DNA from: Chitinophaga sp. CF118
GTDB taxonomy: Bacteria > Bacteroidota > Bacteroidia > Chitinophagales > Chitinophagaceae
Reading direction: 5' to 3'
Length of the DNA stretch: 64,000 bases
Assembly: GCF_900112615.1 (NCBI RefSeq)
Contig: NZ_FOMK01000010.1
Span: 172,919-236,918 of the forward strand
Below are positions 17,169 through 25,708 of this stretch, piece after piece. Position numbers and translations under genes: made by a program. Under the pieces are notes generated by a model. It was not told where the DNA came from, did no database searches, and saw only the letters and a list, made by a program, of their open reading frames with translations. Position 1 is the stretch's first letter, and each line of letters starts with the position of its first letter.

Positions 17169-17192
17169 CAAATATAGTAATATTTACTATAT
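17169..17192 (-). promoter_or_regulatory. Promoter with overlapping palindrome, before the thioredoxin/ApbE operon
   Basis: On the minus strand TATATTTG (17176 to 17169) fits the Bacteroidota -7 box, 33 bases before the thioredoxin start. It overlaps an inverted repeat ATATAGTAA-TAT-TTACTATAT at 17172-17192. A palindrome on the -7 box is where a repressor would act. Confidence 0.5.
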
Positions 17193-17270
17193 AATTTCCT
17201 GATTTGGATGCTCTTCTGCTGGGGCTGGAGGGAGATGCATGACAAACAATTTTAATTAAGAATCTGAAAG

Positions 17271-17298
17271 AGATGGAACTGAGCGATCAGTTCCATCT
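17271..17298 (-). terminator. Terminator-like hairpin after the nitroreductase
   Basis: Perfect 10-base stem AGATGGAACT (17271-17280) with AGTTCCATCT (17289-17298) and an 8-base loop, 9 bases past the nitroreductase stop on the minus strand. The following T-run is weak. Confidence 0.65.
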
Positions 17299-17306
17299 TT
17301 AATAAT

Positions 17307-17888
17307 CTATTTTTCCCACTTCACTTTTTCTTCTAATGGTTTCAGTCTGCGGCCTTCCGGAATGGGTTCATCTGTATATCCCAGGTAAAACAATCCGAGT
17401 ACTTTATCTTCTTCGCGGAGAGAAAGATATTCTTTCATTGCAGGGTGCAAGGTCATTCCACCTGATCCCCAATAGCCCGCGAGTCCTAAAGCTGTAGCGC
17501 CCAGCCACATATTCTGTGCAGCACAACCTACGGCTACGATTTCTTCCAGTTCCGGGATTCCGGGTTTAGTACCTCTTTTCATACAGATAGCAATCAAGTG
17601 AGATGCGAGATCGCCCTGTTGTTGCAATTTTTCATAATTGCCCTGTATAAACTTCTCTGCAGGTGTATTGGCCTTATATATTTCTGCATGATCTGCACAG
17701 AAACGTTTTACGGCATCCCCTGCGAATACTGCAAAATACCAGGGTTCAGTATAGCCATGAGTAGGAGCCCAGTTGGCCAGTTCTAATAATTGTTGGATCT
17801 GTTCGTCGGGTATTTTTTTACCATTCATGCTGAATGGTTTGATATTCCGGCGTTGTTCAATAATTGTTGTCAGGTTAGCTATTTCCAT
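17307..17888 (-). CDS. Nitroreductase-family flavoprotein
   Basis: 193 residues, typical of the short FMN-dependent nitroreductases. The FMN-binding N-terminal block is IIEQRRNIKPF, followed by LLELANWAPTHGYTEPWYF. The middle GCAAQNMWLGATALGLAGYWGSGG and the C-terminal DKVLGLFYLGYTDEP are standard. It reduces nitro compounds or quinones with NAD(P)H; the physiological substrate is not evident. It is the last gene of a minus-strand group with a thioesterase and rdgB, 9 bases downstream of the thioesterase stop. Confidence 0.88.
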   Translation of the reverse strand: MEIANLTTIIEQRRNIKPFSMNGKKIPDEQIQQLLELANWAPTHGYTEPWYFAVFAGDAVKRFCADHAEIYKANTPAEKFIQGNYEKLQQQGDLASHLIAICMKRGTKPGIPELEEIVAVGCAAQNMWLGATALGLAGYWGSGGMTLHPAMKEYLSLREEDKVLGLFYLGYTDEPIPEGRRLKPLEEKVKWEK

Positions 17889-17897
17889 GCGTTATAT

Positions 17898-18332
17898 TTA
17901 TAATGTCAGTTTTTGTTTCCAGGCATCTGGCAGCCGTCCTACTTTATGTTCGTTATAATCAAAGTAGATCATGCCTGACTTAGCTTCAGTAATAACAATT
18001 GTTTTGTCATCACGGGTTGTGGTGATGCGGTAGTAAATGTCAAACCCGAAAGAGGAGATATCGGCAACACTAACGGCGATGTCGAATATATCGCCATGAA
18101 AGCCTTCTCCTTTATATGAAATAGCAGCATCGGACATGATCAGTCCTATACCATTTTCTTTGTCCAGTTCTTTATAACCCAGGGAGGCCAGGAAACGGAT
18201 CCGTGCTTCATGGATAATGGACAGTATGGAATCATTACCCACGTGTCCGCCATAGTTTACATCATTTATGGTCACTTGTATCTGGGTGGTAAAGTTCATG
18301 CGCTCCGGCATATCTAATCTTACTCTAGCCAT
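17898..18332 (-). CDS. Acyl-CoA thioesterase, 4-hydroxybenzoyl-CoA type (hotdog fold)
   Basis: 144 residues. The hotdog-fold signature NDVNYGGHVGNDSILSIIHEARIRFLASLGY lies at about 26-56, with the Asp/Asn and Gly-His region in the 4HBT position and a central long helix. The second half gives the beta sheet (DIFDIAVSVADISSFGFDIYYRI). It hydrolyses acyl-CoA thioesters. The start overlaps the end of rdgB by 8 bases, so the genes are coupled. Confidence 0.85.
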   Translation of the reverse strand: MARVRLDMPERMNFTTQIQVTINDVNYGGHVGNDSILSIIHEARIRFLASLGYKELDKENGIGLIMSDAAISYKGEGFHGDIFDIAVSVADISSFGFDIYYRITTTRDDKTIVITEAKSGMIYFDYNEHKVGRLPDAWKQKLTL

Positions 18333-18912
18333 TTATATGATTTTTTTTCAGGAAGTTTACCAATTTATGAAACGCTTTTGCCCGGTGGCTATATTGGCTT
18401 TTCTCTGTCAGATCCATTTCGGCAAATGTTTTGTTTGTACCATCCGGAACAAATATGGGATCATAACCAAATCCTTTGCCACCTTTGCGCTCTTTCAGTA
18501 TGGTACCGGAGCAGATTCCTTCAAACTGGTATTCTTTTCCTTCCAGTATCAGGGATATGATTGTTCTGAAATTGGCTTTACGATCCTCATTGCCTTGTAA
18601 TTCATGCAGCACTTTGGTGATGTTATCATCAGCCAATTTTTGTTCCCCTGCATAACGGGCAGAGAGTACTCCCGGAGCTCCGTGCAGTGCTGGAATTTCC
18701 AGGCCGGTATCTTCCGAAAAGCAATTTTTACCTGTCATCTTATTAATAGTGACCGATTTTTCCGTTGCATTGGCTTCCAGGGTATCGTGAGGTTCCGGAA
18801 TATCGATATCGATACCGGCTTCCTGCAGTGTGATAATGGAAAAGCTGTCTCCAAGTACAGCCCGGATCTCTTTTACTTTATTTTCGTTATTGGTGGCAAA
18901 TACCAGAGTCAT
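18325..18912 (-). CDS. rdgB: Non-canonical purine NTP pyrophosphatase (RdgB/HAM1)
   Basis: 195 residues from the ATG ending at 18912, giving the family start MTLVFATNNENKVKEI. An in-frame upstream ATG adds 13 unrelated residues. Marks are the TNNxxK substrate loop, ETLEANATEKS (here DTLEANATEKS), FSEDTGLEIPALHGAPGVLSARYAGE and KGFGYDPIFVP, ending SHRAKAF. It cleans dITP and XTP from the nucleotide pool. It follows the unknown 165-residue gene by 5 bases. Confidence 0.95.
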   Translation of the reverse strand: MTLVFATNNENKVKEIRAVLGDSFSIITLQEAGIDIDIPEPHDTLEANATEKSVTINKMTGKNCFSEDTGLEIPALHGAPGVLSARYAGEQKLADDNITKVLHELQGNEDRKANFRTIISLILEGKEYQFEGICSGTILKERKGGKGFGYDPIFVPDGTNKTFAEMDLTEKSQYSHRAKAFHKLVNFLKKNHING

Positions 18913-18917
18913 ATTAC

Positions 18918-19415
18918 TTAAACGTTCAGAAGTTGTTTTAAACCTACCCACAATTTTCCTTTTAAAGCTTTATCCTGGGAAATATCCTGTAGTGGATCAG
19001 AATAGAGCAGTTGGCATCCGCTTACCTGTACCACCTGATAAGTTGGAATGCTCTCCAGCCCCATAGAAGCAGGAGGTATCCCGAACAAAACAGTTTGTTT
19101 CATTGGAATGGCGGTTTGCCACGCTGTAAATGGCATTGCATCATATTGGGCTATATTTATAAGTGCAATGTCCTGCATCCCAAGTTTACAGGCATTTAAT
19201 ATATTAGTGAGCAAATTAAATAATTCATCATTTAAGTATGCCTCACTTTCATTTTGTATTAAGAGAGCGATGTTTTTTTGATTTTCTCCTAAAAATTTCA
19301 CTTTAGGAGGTGCCGCCGGAGCCTGTGGAACCGGTCTGTTTTTCCCCGGAACAATAGGCTGGGTGAATATCCTGGCTAACAGGTAAGGATCCAGTTGTAC
19401 TTGATCAAGAGACAT
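18918..19415 (-). CDS. Conserved protein of unknown function upstream of rdgB
   Basis: 165 residues, soluble, without signal peptide. Residues 30-40 are Pro/Ala-rich. The rest alternates strands and helices (KNIALLIQNESE, LNACKLGMQDIALINI, TVLFGIPPASMG) and ends LKGKLWVGLKQLLNV. The spacing of LFG, a Tyr-containing loop and a final Lys/Trp helix faintly recalls the uracil-glycosylase-like fold of DNA polymerase III psi. I would not name it on that. It heads the rdgB, thioesterase, nitroreductase unit. Confidence 0.7.
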   Translation of the reverse strand: MSLDQVQLDPYLLARIFTQPIVPGKNRPVPQAPAAPPKVKFLGENQKNIALLIQNESEAYLNDELFNLLTNILNACKLGMQDIALINIAQYDAMPFTAWQTAIPMKQTVLFGIPPASMGLESIPTYQVVQVSGCQLLYSDPLQDISQDKALKGKLWVGLKQLLNV

Positions 19416-19622
19416 GTGTATATTGTTTAAGTTAAACGTAAAGGCCCCGCCTTGGGGAAAAAACAGTTTATTTGCATTTCACAGAGAGCAAATGTAAGTG
19501 TATTCAATTTTAGATTTACGACTTTAGATTAAACAGGCATCAGTGCATAATTTAAATCTTCGCCGGCAAATCAGTTCACGGGGCAAAGCTAAAATACATC
19601 AAAACAAAAATAATTACTTAGT

Positions 19623-20735
19623 ATGATGGCAGTAGAGAATCCAATAACAAAAACAGTACAGGAGGAAGCATTAAGGAAAATAAAGCTGAATCTGACCAAG
19701 GAAAGCAGGATTGGCGAAATAGACTTTAATAACCTGGTATTTGGTAAGAAATATGCAGACCATATGTTGGTTGCTGATTTTGACGGGCATGAATGGAAAA
19801 ATGCGGAAATATTACCTTTCCAGCATTTGTCTGTTAGTCCTTCCAATGCTGCCTGGCATTATGGGCAGGCCATTTTTGAAGGAATCAAGGCATATAAAGA
19901 TCAGGATGGAGAACCAATGATTTTCCGTCCATATGATAATTATGCACGTTTTAACACATCCGCTGAAAGAATGGGAATGCCAACAGTTCCTGAATGGCTG
20001 TTTATTGGAGGAATGGATTTGCTTATCAATGCTGACCGGGATTGGGTACCGTCTAATAAAGGGTGTTCTTTGTACCTGCGTCCTTTTATGATAGCCGCAG
20101 ATGAGTTTATTGGTGTAAAGCCTTCTGATACATATAAATTTGTCATCATTAATTCTCCTGCCGGTCCTTATTTTAATAAACCTATTAAATTATTGGTGCA
20201 GGATAAATATATACGTGCCTTTCCTGGTGGTGTAGGATATGCCAAGGCTGCCGGTAATTACGGCGGAACTATGTACCCTACTATGCAGGCCAAAAAACAG
20301 GGATATGACCAGATTCTGTGGGTAGATGGTTTGGAATTCAAACAGTTGCAGGAGTGCGGCACTATGAATGTATTTGCCATCATCGGCAATAAAGCCATTA
20401 CTCCGGATCTAACACAGGGTACTATCCTGGCAGGGGTAACAAGAGCCAGTGTAATAGATATTTTATCAGATATGGGGCTTACTGTAGAGGAAAGACCGGT
20501 ATCTATAGAAGAAGTAGTAACTGCATGGAAGGCAGGTACTTTGAGAGAAGTGTTTGGCACCGGTACAGCTTCCAGCGTAGCCTATGTGGAGCAGTTAGAT
20601 TATAAGGAGCACCAGATCAAGCTGGATACTACTAAATATTCAGTAGGAGCGGAAGTTATTGAGCGTCTGGATGCTATCCGCACCGGCAGAGCTGAAGATA
20701 CCCGCAACTGGAATTATAAAATTACCAGGCTATAA
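19623..20735 (+). CDS. ilvE: Branched-chain amino acid aminotransferase
   Basis: 370 residues, the long class IIIb/IV fold-type IV transaminase. The pyridoxal Lys is about Lys208 in GVGYAKAAGNYGG, and other marks are ILWVDGLEFKQLQECGTMNVF and GTGTASSVAYVEQL. It makes Val, Leu and Ile from their 2-oxo acids with glutamate. ATG codons at 19623 and 19626 are both possible starts; the upstream gap has no strong -7 box. A small unknown gene follows with only a 17-base gap. Confidence 0.93.
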   Translation: MMAVENPITKTVQEEALRKIKLNLTKESRIGEIDFNNLVFGKKYADHMLVADFDGHEWKNAEILPFQHLSVSPSNAAWHYGQAIFEGIKAYKDQDGEPMIFRPYDNYARFNTSAERMGMPTVPEWLFIGGMDLLINADRDWVPSNKGCSLYLRPFMIAADEFIGVKPSDTYKFVIINSPAGPYFNKPIKLLVQDKYIRAFPGGVGYAKAAGNYGGTMYPTMQAKKQGYDQILWVDGLEFKQLQECGTMNVFAIIGNKAITPDLTQGTILAGVTRASVIDILSDMGLTVEERPVSIEEVVTAWKAGTLREVFGTGTASSVAYVEQLDYKEHQIKLDTTKYSVGAEVIERLDAIRTGRAEDTRNWNYKITRL

Positions 20736-20739
20736 TTGC

Positions 20740-20752
20740 TACCTTCGCGGTC
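20740..20752 (+). promoter_or_regulatory. -7 box directly before a start codon
   Basis: TACCTTCG (20740-20747) matches the Bacteroidota -7 box in seven of the eight positions expected and ends only 5 bases before the ATG at 20753. Transcription would begin at or next to the start codon, suggesting a leaderless mRNA. Confidence 0.4.
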
Positions 20753-21043
20753 ATGACATTAGCAGATTTTATAACATCTCTGAGCCAGGAAACGCCGCCG
20801 CAAGGGTTAACGGCTTACTTACAGGCACTTTGGTGGGATGGAAAAGGCAACTGGCAAAAGGCACATGATATTATAGAACATGTGGATGATGATACAGCAG
20901 CCTGGATCCATGCCTATCTCCACAGGGAGGAGGGCGATAATGGAAATGCCCGCTACTGGTATGCACGAGCCGGCCGGAAGATGCCGGAAGTCTCTTTAAA
21001 AGAGGAATGGAAGATGATTACAGGAGCCCTTTCCGGTAATTAA
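20753..21043 (+). CDS. Small conserved protein of unknown function
   Basis: 96 residues, soluble, rich in Trp and His (YLQALWWDGKGNWQKAHDIIEHVDDDTAAWIHAYLHREEGDNGNARYWYARAGRKMPE). The pattern resembles one and a half TPR-like helical hairpins (WxKAHxIIE, then AWIHAYLHR, then ARYWYARAG). Similar small proteins are found in Bacteroidota and Proteobacteria next to unrelated genes. No catalytic residues can be named. It sits between ilvE and the rpsL promoter. Confidence 0.75.
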   Translation: MTLADFITSLSQETPPQGLTAYLQALWWDGKGNWQKAHDIIEHVDDDTAAWIHAYLHREEGDNGNARYWYARAGRKMPEVSLKEEWKMITGALSGN

Positions 21044-21076
21044 TAGCCAGAGGTTCAAAAAAATGTTCAAAACATT

Positions 21077-21118
21077 TTGTTATTAACATCTAGAAGGTTA
21101 CCTTTGCCCTCCCAAATT
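21077..21118 (+). promoter_or_regulatory. rpsL operon promoter with GC-rich discriminator
   Basis: -33 TTG at 21077-21079, 19-base spacer, -7 TACCTTTG at 21099-21106, then CCCTCCCAAATT to 21118. The stretch from 21098 to 21118 is identical to 26229-26249 before rpsJ, and the -33 spacing is the same. Confidence 0.75.
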
Positions 21119-21176
21119 CCCATTCTGGGTGATTTGGACGTCATTGTAAACCGACAGAAAAAAAAACTTAGGTAGA

Positions 21177-21557
21177 ATGCCTACTATACAGCAATTAGTA
21201 AGAAAAGGAAGAGAAATTATCCGGGCTAAATCCAAGTCCAGGGCTTTAGATAGCTGTCCGCAGCGCCGTGGTGTTTGTACACGTGTGTACACTACTACAC
21301 CTAAGAAGCCTAACTCTGCACTACGTAAGGTAGCGAAAGTGCGTTTGACAAATAAAGTGGAAGTGATCGCTTACATACCAGGTGAAGGACACAATCTGCA
21401 GGAACACTCTATCGTGTTAATTCGCGGTGGTAGGGTAAAAGATCTGCCAGGTGTACGTTATCATATTGTACGTGGATCTCTGGATACTGCCGGTGTGAAG
21501 GATAGGAAACAGAGCCGTTCCAAATATGGTACGAAGAAGGAAAAGGCAAAGAAATAA
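21177..21557 (+). CDS. rpsL: Ribosomal protein uS12
   Basis: 126 residues, decoding-centre protein of the 30S subunit. Conserved PTIQQLVRKGRE start, TTTPKKPNSALRKVAKVRL loop that contacts helix 44 (streptomycin-resistance site, with Lys present), and GVKDRKQSRSKYGTKK end. First gene of the str operon; rpsG follows after 33 bases. Confidence 0.97.
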   Translation: MPTIQQLVRKGREIIRAKSKSRALDSCPQRRGVCTRVYTTTPKKPNSALRKVAKVRLTNKVEVIAYIPGEGHNLQEHSIVLIRGGRVKDLPGVRYHIVRGSLDTAGVKDRKQSRSKYGTKKEKAKK

Positions 21558-21590
21558 TACATTATAAATAGTTGAAATTTTTCAGATAAA

Positions 21591-22058
21591 ATGAGAAAGC
21601 AAGCCGCAAAAAAAATGCCTCTGGCTCCGGATCCGCGCTTTAACGACAAACAGGTAACCCGGTTTGTTAACAACGTGATGGAACAGGGCAAAAAAAGCAT
21701 TGCCTTTAGGATATTTTATGATGCGATCGACAGAGTAAGCCAGATAACCGGTGATAATGGTTATGAGGTTTGGAAAAAAGCTCTGGTGAACGTAACTCCT
21801 GCTGTAGAAGTTAGAAGCCGTCGTATTGGTGGTGCTACCTTCCAGATCCCTGCTGAGGTTCGTCCTGACAGAAAGATCTCCCTGTGTATGAAATGGTTGA
21901 TCCGTTTTGCAGGTGAAAGGAATGGAAAGAGCATGGCTGAGAAACTGGCTAACGAAATCGTAGCTGCAAGTAAAGGTGAAGGTGCTGCTTTCAAAAAGAA
22001 AGAAGATACTCACCGTATGGCTGAAGCTAACAAGGCATTCTCCCACTTCAGGATTTAA
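21591..22058 (+). CDS. rpsG: Ribosomal protein uS7
   Basis: 155 residues, head assembly protein of the 30S subunit binding the 3' domain of 16S rRNA. Marks are MRKQAAKK start, DPRFNDKQVTRFVNNVMEQGKKSIA and VRSRRIGGATFQIPAEVRP. It is followed by a strong terminator, so fusA is not simply read from the rpsL promoter. Confidence 0.97.
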   Translation: MRKQAAKKMPLAPDPRFNDKQVTRFVNNVMEQGKKSIAFRIFYDAIDRVSQITGDNGYEVWKKALVNVTPAVEVRSRRIGGATFQIPAEVRPDRKISLCMKWLIRFAGERNGKSMAEKLANEIVAASKGEGAAFKKKEDTHRMAEANKAFSHFRI

Positions 22059-22096
22059 AATCTCCTGCCGCAAGGTAGATGGTTTATAAAGATATA

Positions 22097-22139
22097 AAGG
22101 AAACACCCCGGAATAAATCCGGGGTGTTTCCTTATTTTA
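22097..22139 (+). terminator. Rho-independent terminator after rpsG
   Basis: Perfect 15-base stem AAGGAAACACCCCGG (22097-22111) with 22119-22133, a 7-base loop, then TTATTTTATTTAT. It splits rpsL-rpsG from fusA. Confidence 0.88.
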
Positions 22140-22223
22140 TTTATACCATATCAAGTCATAATAATAAACCATGTAATTCCGAATAACCCAATCGGGACAA
22201 TTGGCAGTTGTCTGGTAGTTTTG

Positions 22224-22316
22224 ACAGCTCTTAAACGGGAGGTAAACAGGAGGTAAACAGGTGTTTGTTCGCTTAATACCTGTTTACCTCCTGTTTACCT
22301 CCCGTTTAAGAGCTGT
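22224..22316. repeat. 39-base perfect inverted repeat with internal tandem words
   Basis: Arms 22224-22262 and 22278-22316 are exact reverse complements, with a 15-base loop. Each arm holds two copies of the 11-base word GGAGGTAAACA. It has no T-run and lies after the rpsG terminator and about 250 bases before the fusA -7 box. Confidence 0.85.
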
Positions 22317-22613
22317 TTATATCATTGTTTAGTTCAAAGAAATCCCAGTGTTGTAAACTGTTAAAACACTTATAGTCTGATAGATCATGTATGAATTGGG
22401 CAGGAATCCAGTTATTGGATAATCCCGCTTTTGTTTATTACAGGAATTACAGTAAAACTGGTATAGAAGAAGAGCTGTTTTGTAATAAAAATGTAATTGT
22501 TGCCTGAAAGCCGGGGAAATAACAATTTGGCAAAACAGGACGCTTTATTTATTGGTAAAAATAAACTACCTTTGCCCCCCAAATTGTATTATATACAGTC
22601 ATTTTAATATTAT
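22317..22613. other. fusA upstream region
   Basis: The rest of the 555-base rpsG-fusA gap. AT-rich, no credible gene. It contains the fusA promoter near its end. Confidence 0.5.
22567..22585 (+). promoter_or_regulatory. fusA promoter
   Basis: -7 box TACCTTTG at 22567-22574 followed by CCCCCCAAATT, a near copy of the rpsL and rpsJ element with one base fewer. No -33 TTG at 19-20 bases is evident. Confidence 0.65.
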
Positions 22614-24761
22614 ATGGCAGACTTAAGATTTCAAAGAAACTTTGGTATTGCGGCGCACATTGATGCGGGTAAAACCACTACCACAGAGCGTATCCTGTAT
22701 TACACAGGTAAATCCCATAAAATAGGGGAAGTGCACGAAGGTGCTGCCACCATGGACTGGATGGCACAAGAGCAGGAGAGAGGTATTACCATTACATCTG
22801 CTGCGACTACTTGTTTCTGGAAATTCCCCACTTTACAGGGAAAGATTCAGCCAGATTCAAAAGAGTATAAATTTAACATCATTGATACTCCAGGTCACGT
22901 GGACTTTACCGTTGAGGTAGAGCGTTCTCTGCGTGTACTGGATGGTCTGGTAGCATTGTTCTGCGCCGTATCTGGTGTTGAACCTCAGTCTGAAACCGTT
23001 TGGCGCCAGGCTAACCGTTACCGTGTACCACGTATCGGTTTCGTTAACAAAATGGACCGTTCCGGTGCTGACTTCCTGAATGTTGTAAAACAGGTGAAGG
23101 AAATGCTGGGAGCTAATCCTGTTCCCCTGATGCTGCCTATTGGTGCTGAAGATACTTTCAAAGGTGTGGTTGACCTGATCACTATGAAAGGTATTATCTG
23201 GGACGAAGAAGGTAAAGGTGCTACTTACCAGGAAATTGAGATTCCTGAAGATATGAAGGAAGAAGCTGAAGAATGGAGAGCTAAATTAGTAGAAGCAGTT
23301 GCTGACTACGACGAAAGCCTGCTCGAAAAATTCTTCGAAGATCCGAATTCAATCTCCGAAGCTGAAATTCATGAAGCAATCCGTAAGGCTACTATCGACA
23401 TCGCGATCATTCCGATGCTGTGTGGTTCTTCCTTCAAGAATAAAGGCGTACAGAAAATGCTGGATGCTGTTTGTCGTTACCTTCCTTCTCCAATGGATAT
23501 CGAAGCTGTAAAAGGTATCAATCCTGACAACGGTGAAGAAATCGAACGTAAACCAGATGCAAAGGAACCATTTGCAGCCCTGGCCTTTAAGATTATGACA
23601 GATCCTTTCGTTGGTCGTCTAGCATTCTTCCGGGCTTACTCTGGTCACCTGGATGCTGGTTCTTATGTACTGAACACCCGTACAGGTAAGAATGAGCGTA
23701 TCAGCCGTATCATGCAGATGCACGCCAACAAGCAGAACCCTATCGATTTCATCGAAGCTGGTGATATCGGAGCTGCTGTAGGTTTTAAAGATATCAAAAC
23801 AGGTGATACCCTGTGTAACGAAGATCATCCGATCATTCTGGAATCTATGACCTTCCCTGAACCGGTGATACACATTGCCATTGAGCCTAAAACACAGGCT
23901 GATATGGATAAGATGGGTATGGCTATTGCCAAACTGGTAGAAGAAGATCCTACCCTGAGGGCAAAAACAGATGAGGAAACTGGTCAAACCATCCTGAGTG
24001 GTATGGGTGAGTTGCACCTGGAAATCATCGTTGACCGTATGCGTCGTGAGTTCAAGGTAGAAGTAAACCAGGGTGCACCGCAAGTAGCATTCAAGGAAGC
24101 ACTGACTACCACTATTGAACACCGTGAAGTGTACAAGAAACAAACTGGTGGTCGTGGTAAATTCGCCGACATCCAGGTTACAATCGGACCTGCTGATGCT
24201 GAATGGCTGAAGGAAAATGATGGTAAATCATTCCAGTTCGTGAATGATATCTTTGGAGGATCTATCCCTAAAGAATTCATCCCTTCTGTACAGAAAGGAT
24301 TCGAACAATCCATGAATAATGGTGTACTGGCTGGCTATCCGCTGGATAATCTGAAAGTACGTCTGTTTGATGGTTCCTTCCACCAGGTTGACTCCGATGC
24401 TATGTCATTTGAGTTGTGTGCCAAATCTGCTTTCCGTGAAGCTGGCCGTAAAGCTAAACCAGTATTACTGGAGCCTATCATGAAAGTAGAAGTACAGACT
24501 CCGGATCAATACATGGGTGATGTTACAGGTGACCTGAATCGTCGTCGTGGTATGTTGGAAGGTATGGAAATGAGAAATGGAGTACAGGTGATCAAGGCTA
24601 AGGTGCCATTGAAAGAAATGTTTGGTTATGTAACCCAACTGCGTTCAATGTCTTCCGGTCGTGCATCTTCCATTATGGAGTTCTCTCACTATTCACCAGC
24701 TCCTAACAGCATCGCTGAAGAGGAAATAGCAAAAGTGAAAGGTAAAGTGAATGCAGACTAA
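22614..24761 (+). CDS. fusA: Elongation factor G
   Basis: 715 residues. GTPase that drives tRNA-mRNA translocation. G1 is AHIDAGKTTTTER at about 15-27, G3 is DTPGHVDF, G4 is NKMD, and domain IV and V marks are GDVTGDLNRRRG and LRSMSSGRASSIMEFSHY. Complete and of normal length. It has its own promoter and is followed by a terminator; tuf does not follow, as is usual in this phylum. Confidence 0.97.
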   Translation: MADLRFQRNFGIAAHIDAGKTTTTERILYYTGKSHKIGEVHEGAATMDWMAQEQERGITITSAATTCFWKFPTLQGKIQPDSKEYKFNIIDTPGHVDFTVEVERSLRVLDGLVALFCAVSGVEPQSETVWRQANRYRVPRIGFVNKMDRSGADFLNVVKQVKEMLGANPVPLMLPIGAEDTFKGVVDLITMKGIIWDEEGKGATYQEIEIPEDMKEEAEEWRAKLVEAVADYDESLLEKFFEDPNSISEAEIHEAIRKATIDIAIIPMLCGSSFKNKGVQKMLDAVCRYLPSPMDIEAVKGINPDNGEEIERKPDAKEPFAALAFKIMTDPFVGRLAFFRAYSGHLDAGSYVLNTRTGKNERISRIMQMHANKQNPIDFIEAGDIGAAVGFKDIKTGDTLCNEDHPIILESMTFPEPVIHIAIEPKTQADMDKMGMAIAKLVEEDPTLRAKTDEETGQTILSGMGELHLEIIVDRMRREFKVEVNQGAPQVAFKEALTTTIEHREVYKKQTGGRGKFADIQVTIGPADAEWLKENDGKSFQFVNDIFGGSIPKEFIPSVQKGFEQSMNNGVLAGYPLDNLKVRLFDGSFHQVDSDAMSFELCAKSAFREAGRKAKPVLLEPIMKVEVQTPDQYMGDVTGDLNRRRGMLEGMEMRNGVQVIKAKVPLKEMFGYVTQLRSMSSGRASSIMEFSHYSPAPNSIAEEEIAKVKGKVNAD

Positions 24762-24821
24762 TCTTAATTTCTCGCTTATTTCTGTTAAGGGAATAGGAAA
24801 TAAATAGAATAAAAACAGTAG

Positions 24822-24854
24822 GGCTGTCTCAAATTTTTGAGACAGCCTTTTTTG
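24822..24854 (+). terminator. Rho-independent terminator after fusA
   Basis: Perfect 12-base stem GGCTGTCTCAAA (24822-24833) with 24836-24847 and a 2-base loop, then TTTTTTTG. It isolates fusA from the following gene. Confidence 0.9.
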
Positions 24855-24909
24855 TTCGGGGGGCTTGTACTATATATATTTAAATTCAGAACCTATACTT
24901 TCTGTAGTC

Positions 24910-25569
24910 ATGCACAATAGAAAATTGCTGATCAGTGTAAATCTGGATGAAAGTCAACCCGATTCATCCGCTACCGGATTAGAAAACACCTTAAACGTAT
25001 TTGACAAATTCAATGTCAGAGGTACCTTCTTTATAACAATCAATTGGGCCCAACTACATTCCGGGTTAGTACAGCGATTGTCTGCACGCCATGAAATAGG
25101 TCTGTATGCGCATGAAGGCAGCAATATGGACCATATACAGCTAAAAGGCTTGAAAGACACTTTACAGGGCCTCTCAGGCACGCTGGTCTATGGTTTCCGG
25201 AATGCAGGCACACTTGCTGCAGATGCTGTGGCAGTAAAAGCAGCGGGATTTATTTATCAGGCCCCGGCTATTGCTGCCGGGAGGCATAAGCCCCGCACAT
25301 TATTCCAGGAAAAGGATCTTTGGACCATTCCTGTATCTGTTTCCCCATTATTCCGTTATGCTTTCTCAGCCCATAATGTAAAGCACACGCCAGGAGTTAT
25401 TATACAACATCTCTGCAATACCATTTTAAGAAAGGATGGTATGATTACCATTACTTATCCGTTAACTGCTGATAACAGATCCTCGTCATTGCTGCAGGTG
25501 CTGCAAAACAAAGGACAGTTCTATACAAATATTGAGTGGCTGCAGGAGCAATTGTATGATGGTAACTAA
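24910..25569 (+). CDS. Polysaccharide-deacetylase-like protein with degenerate active site
   Basis: 219 residues from the ATG at 24910; an upstream alternative start adds 15 residues not typical of the fold. The N-terminal strand and helix plan fits the NodB fold: LLISVNLDESQPDSS, then NTLNVFDKFNVRGTFFIT, then ARHEIGLYAHEGSNMDHI, then LVYGFRNAG. But the metal-binding Asp-Asp of the TFDDG motif reads LDES, and the His-x3-5-His motif is altered. Enzyme activity is therefore doubtful, and a binding or regulatory role, or decay, is possible. It has no signal peptide and interrupts the usual fusA-rpsJ neighbourhood. Confidence 0.65.
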   Translation: MHNRKLLISVNLDESQPDSSATGLENTLNVFDKFNVRGTFFITINWAQLHSGLVQRLSARHEIGLYAHEGSNMDHIQLKGLKDTLQGLSGTLVYGFRNAGTLAADAVAVKAAGFIYQAPAIAAGRHKPRTLFQEKDLWTIPVSVSPLFRYAFSAHNVKHTPGVIIQHLCNTILRKDGMITITYPLTADNRSSSLLQVLQNKGQFYTNIEWLQEQLYDGN

Positions 25570-25610
25570 CAAGTTATCTAATTTATTCAGTTTCAATTAC
25601 TTTTGTAAGC

Positions 25611-25654
25611 ATACCTATGTAGGAGCCAATTCAAATTGGCTCCTACATAGGTAT
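25611..25654. repeat. 21-base perfect palindrome
   Basis: Arm 25611-25631 (ATACCTATGTAGGAGCCAATT) is the exact reverse complement of 25634-25654 with a 2-base loop. No T-run on either side, so a plain terminator is not obvious. Confidence 0.8.
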
Positions 25655-25708
25655 ATACCCCTCGATATCTGCGATTCACTTTTGATGGTAACTATTTTCC
25701 CTGGTAGT

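Noticed and set aside
22224..22316. Possible CRISPR-like repeat in the rpsG-fusA gap
   Set aside because: The repeated 11-base word occurs only twice per arm without spacers; it is an inverted repeat, not an array.
23619..24143. Minus-strand frame of 174 codons inside fusA
   Set aside because: Antisense shadow of a highly biased gene; no start signals or family features.
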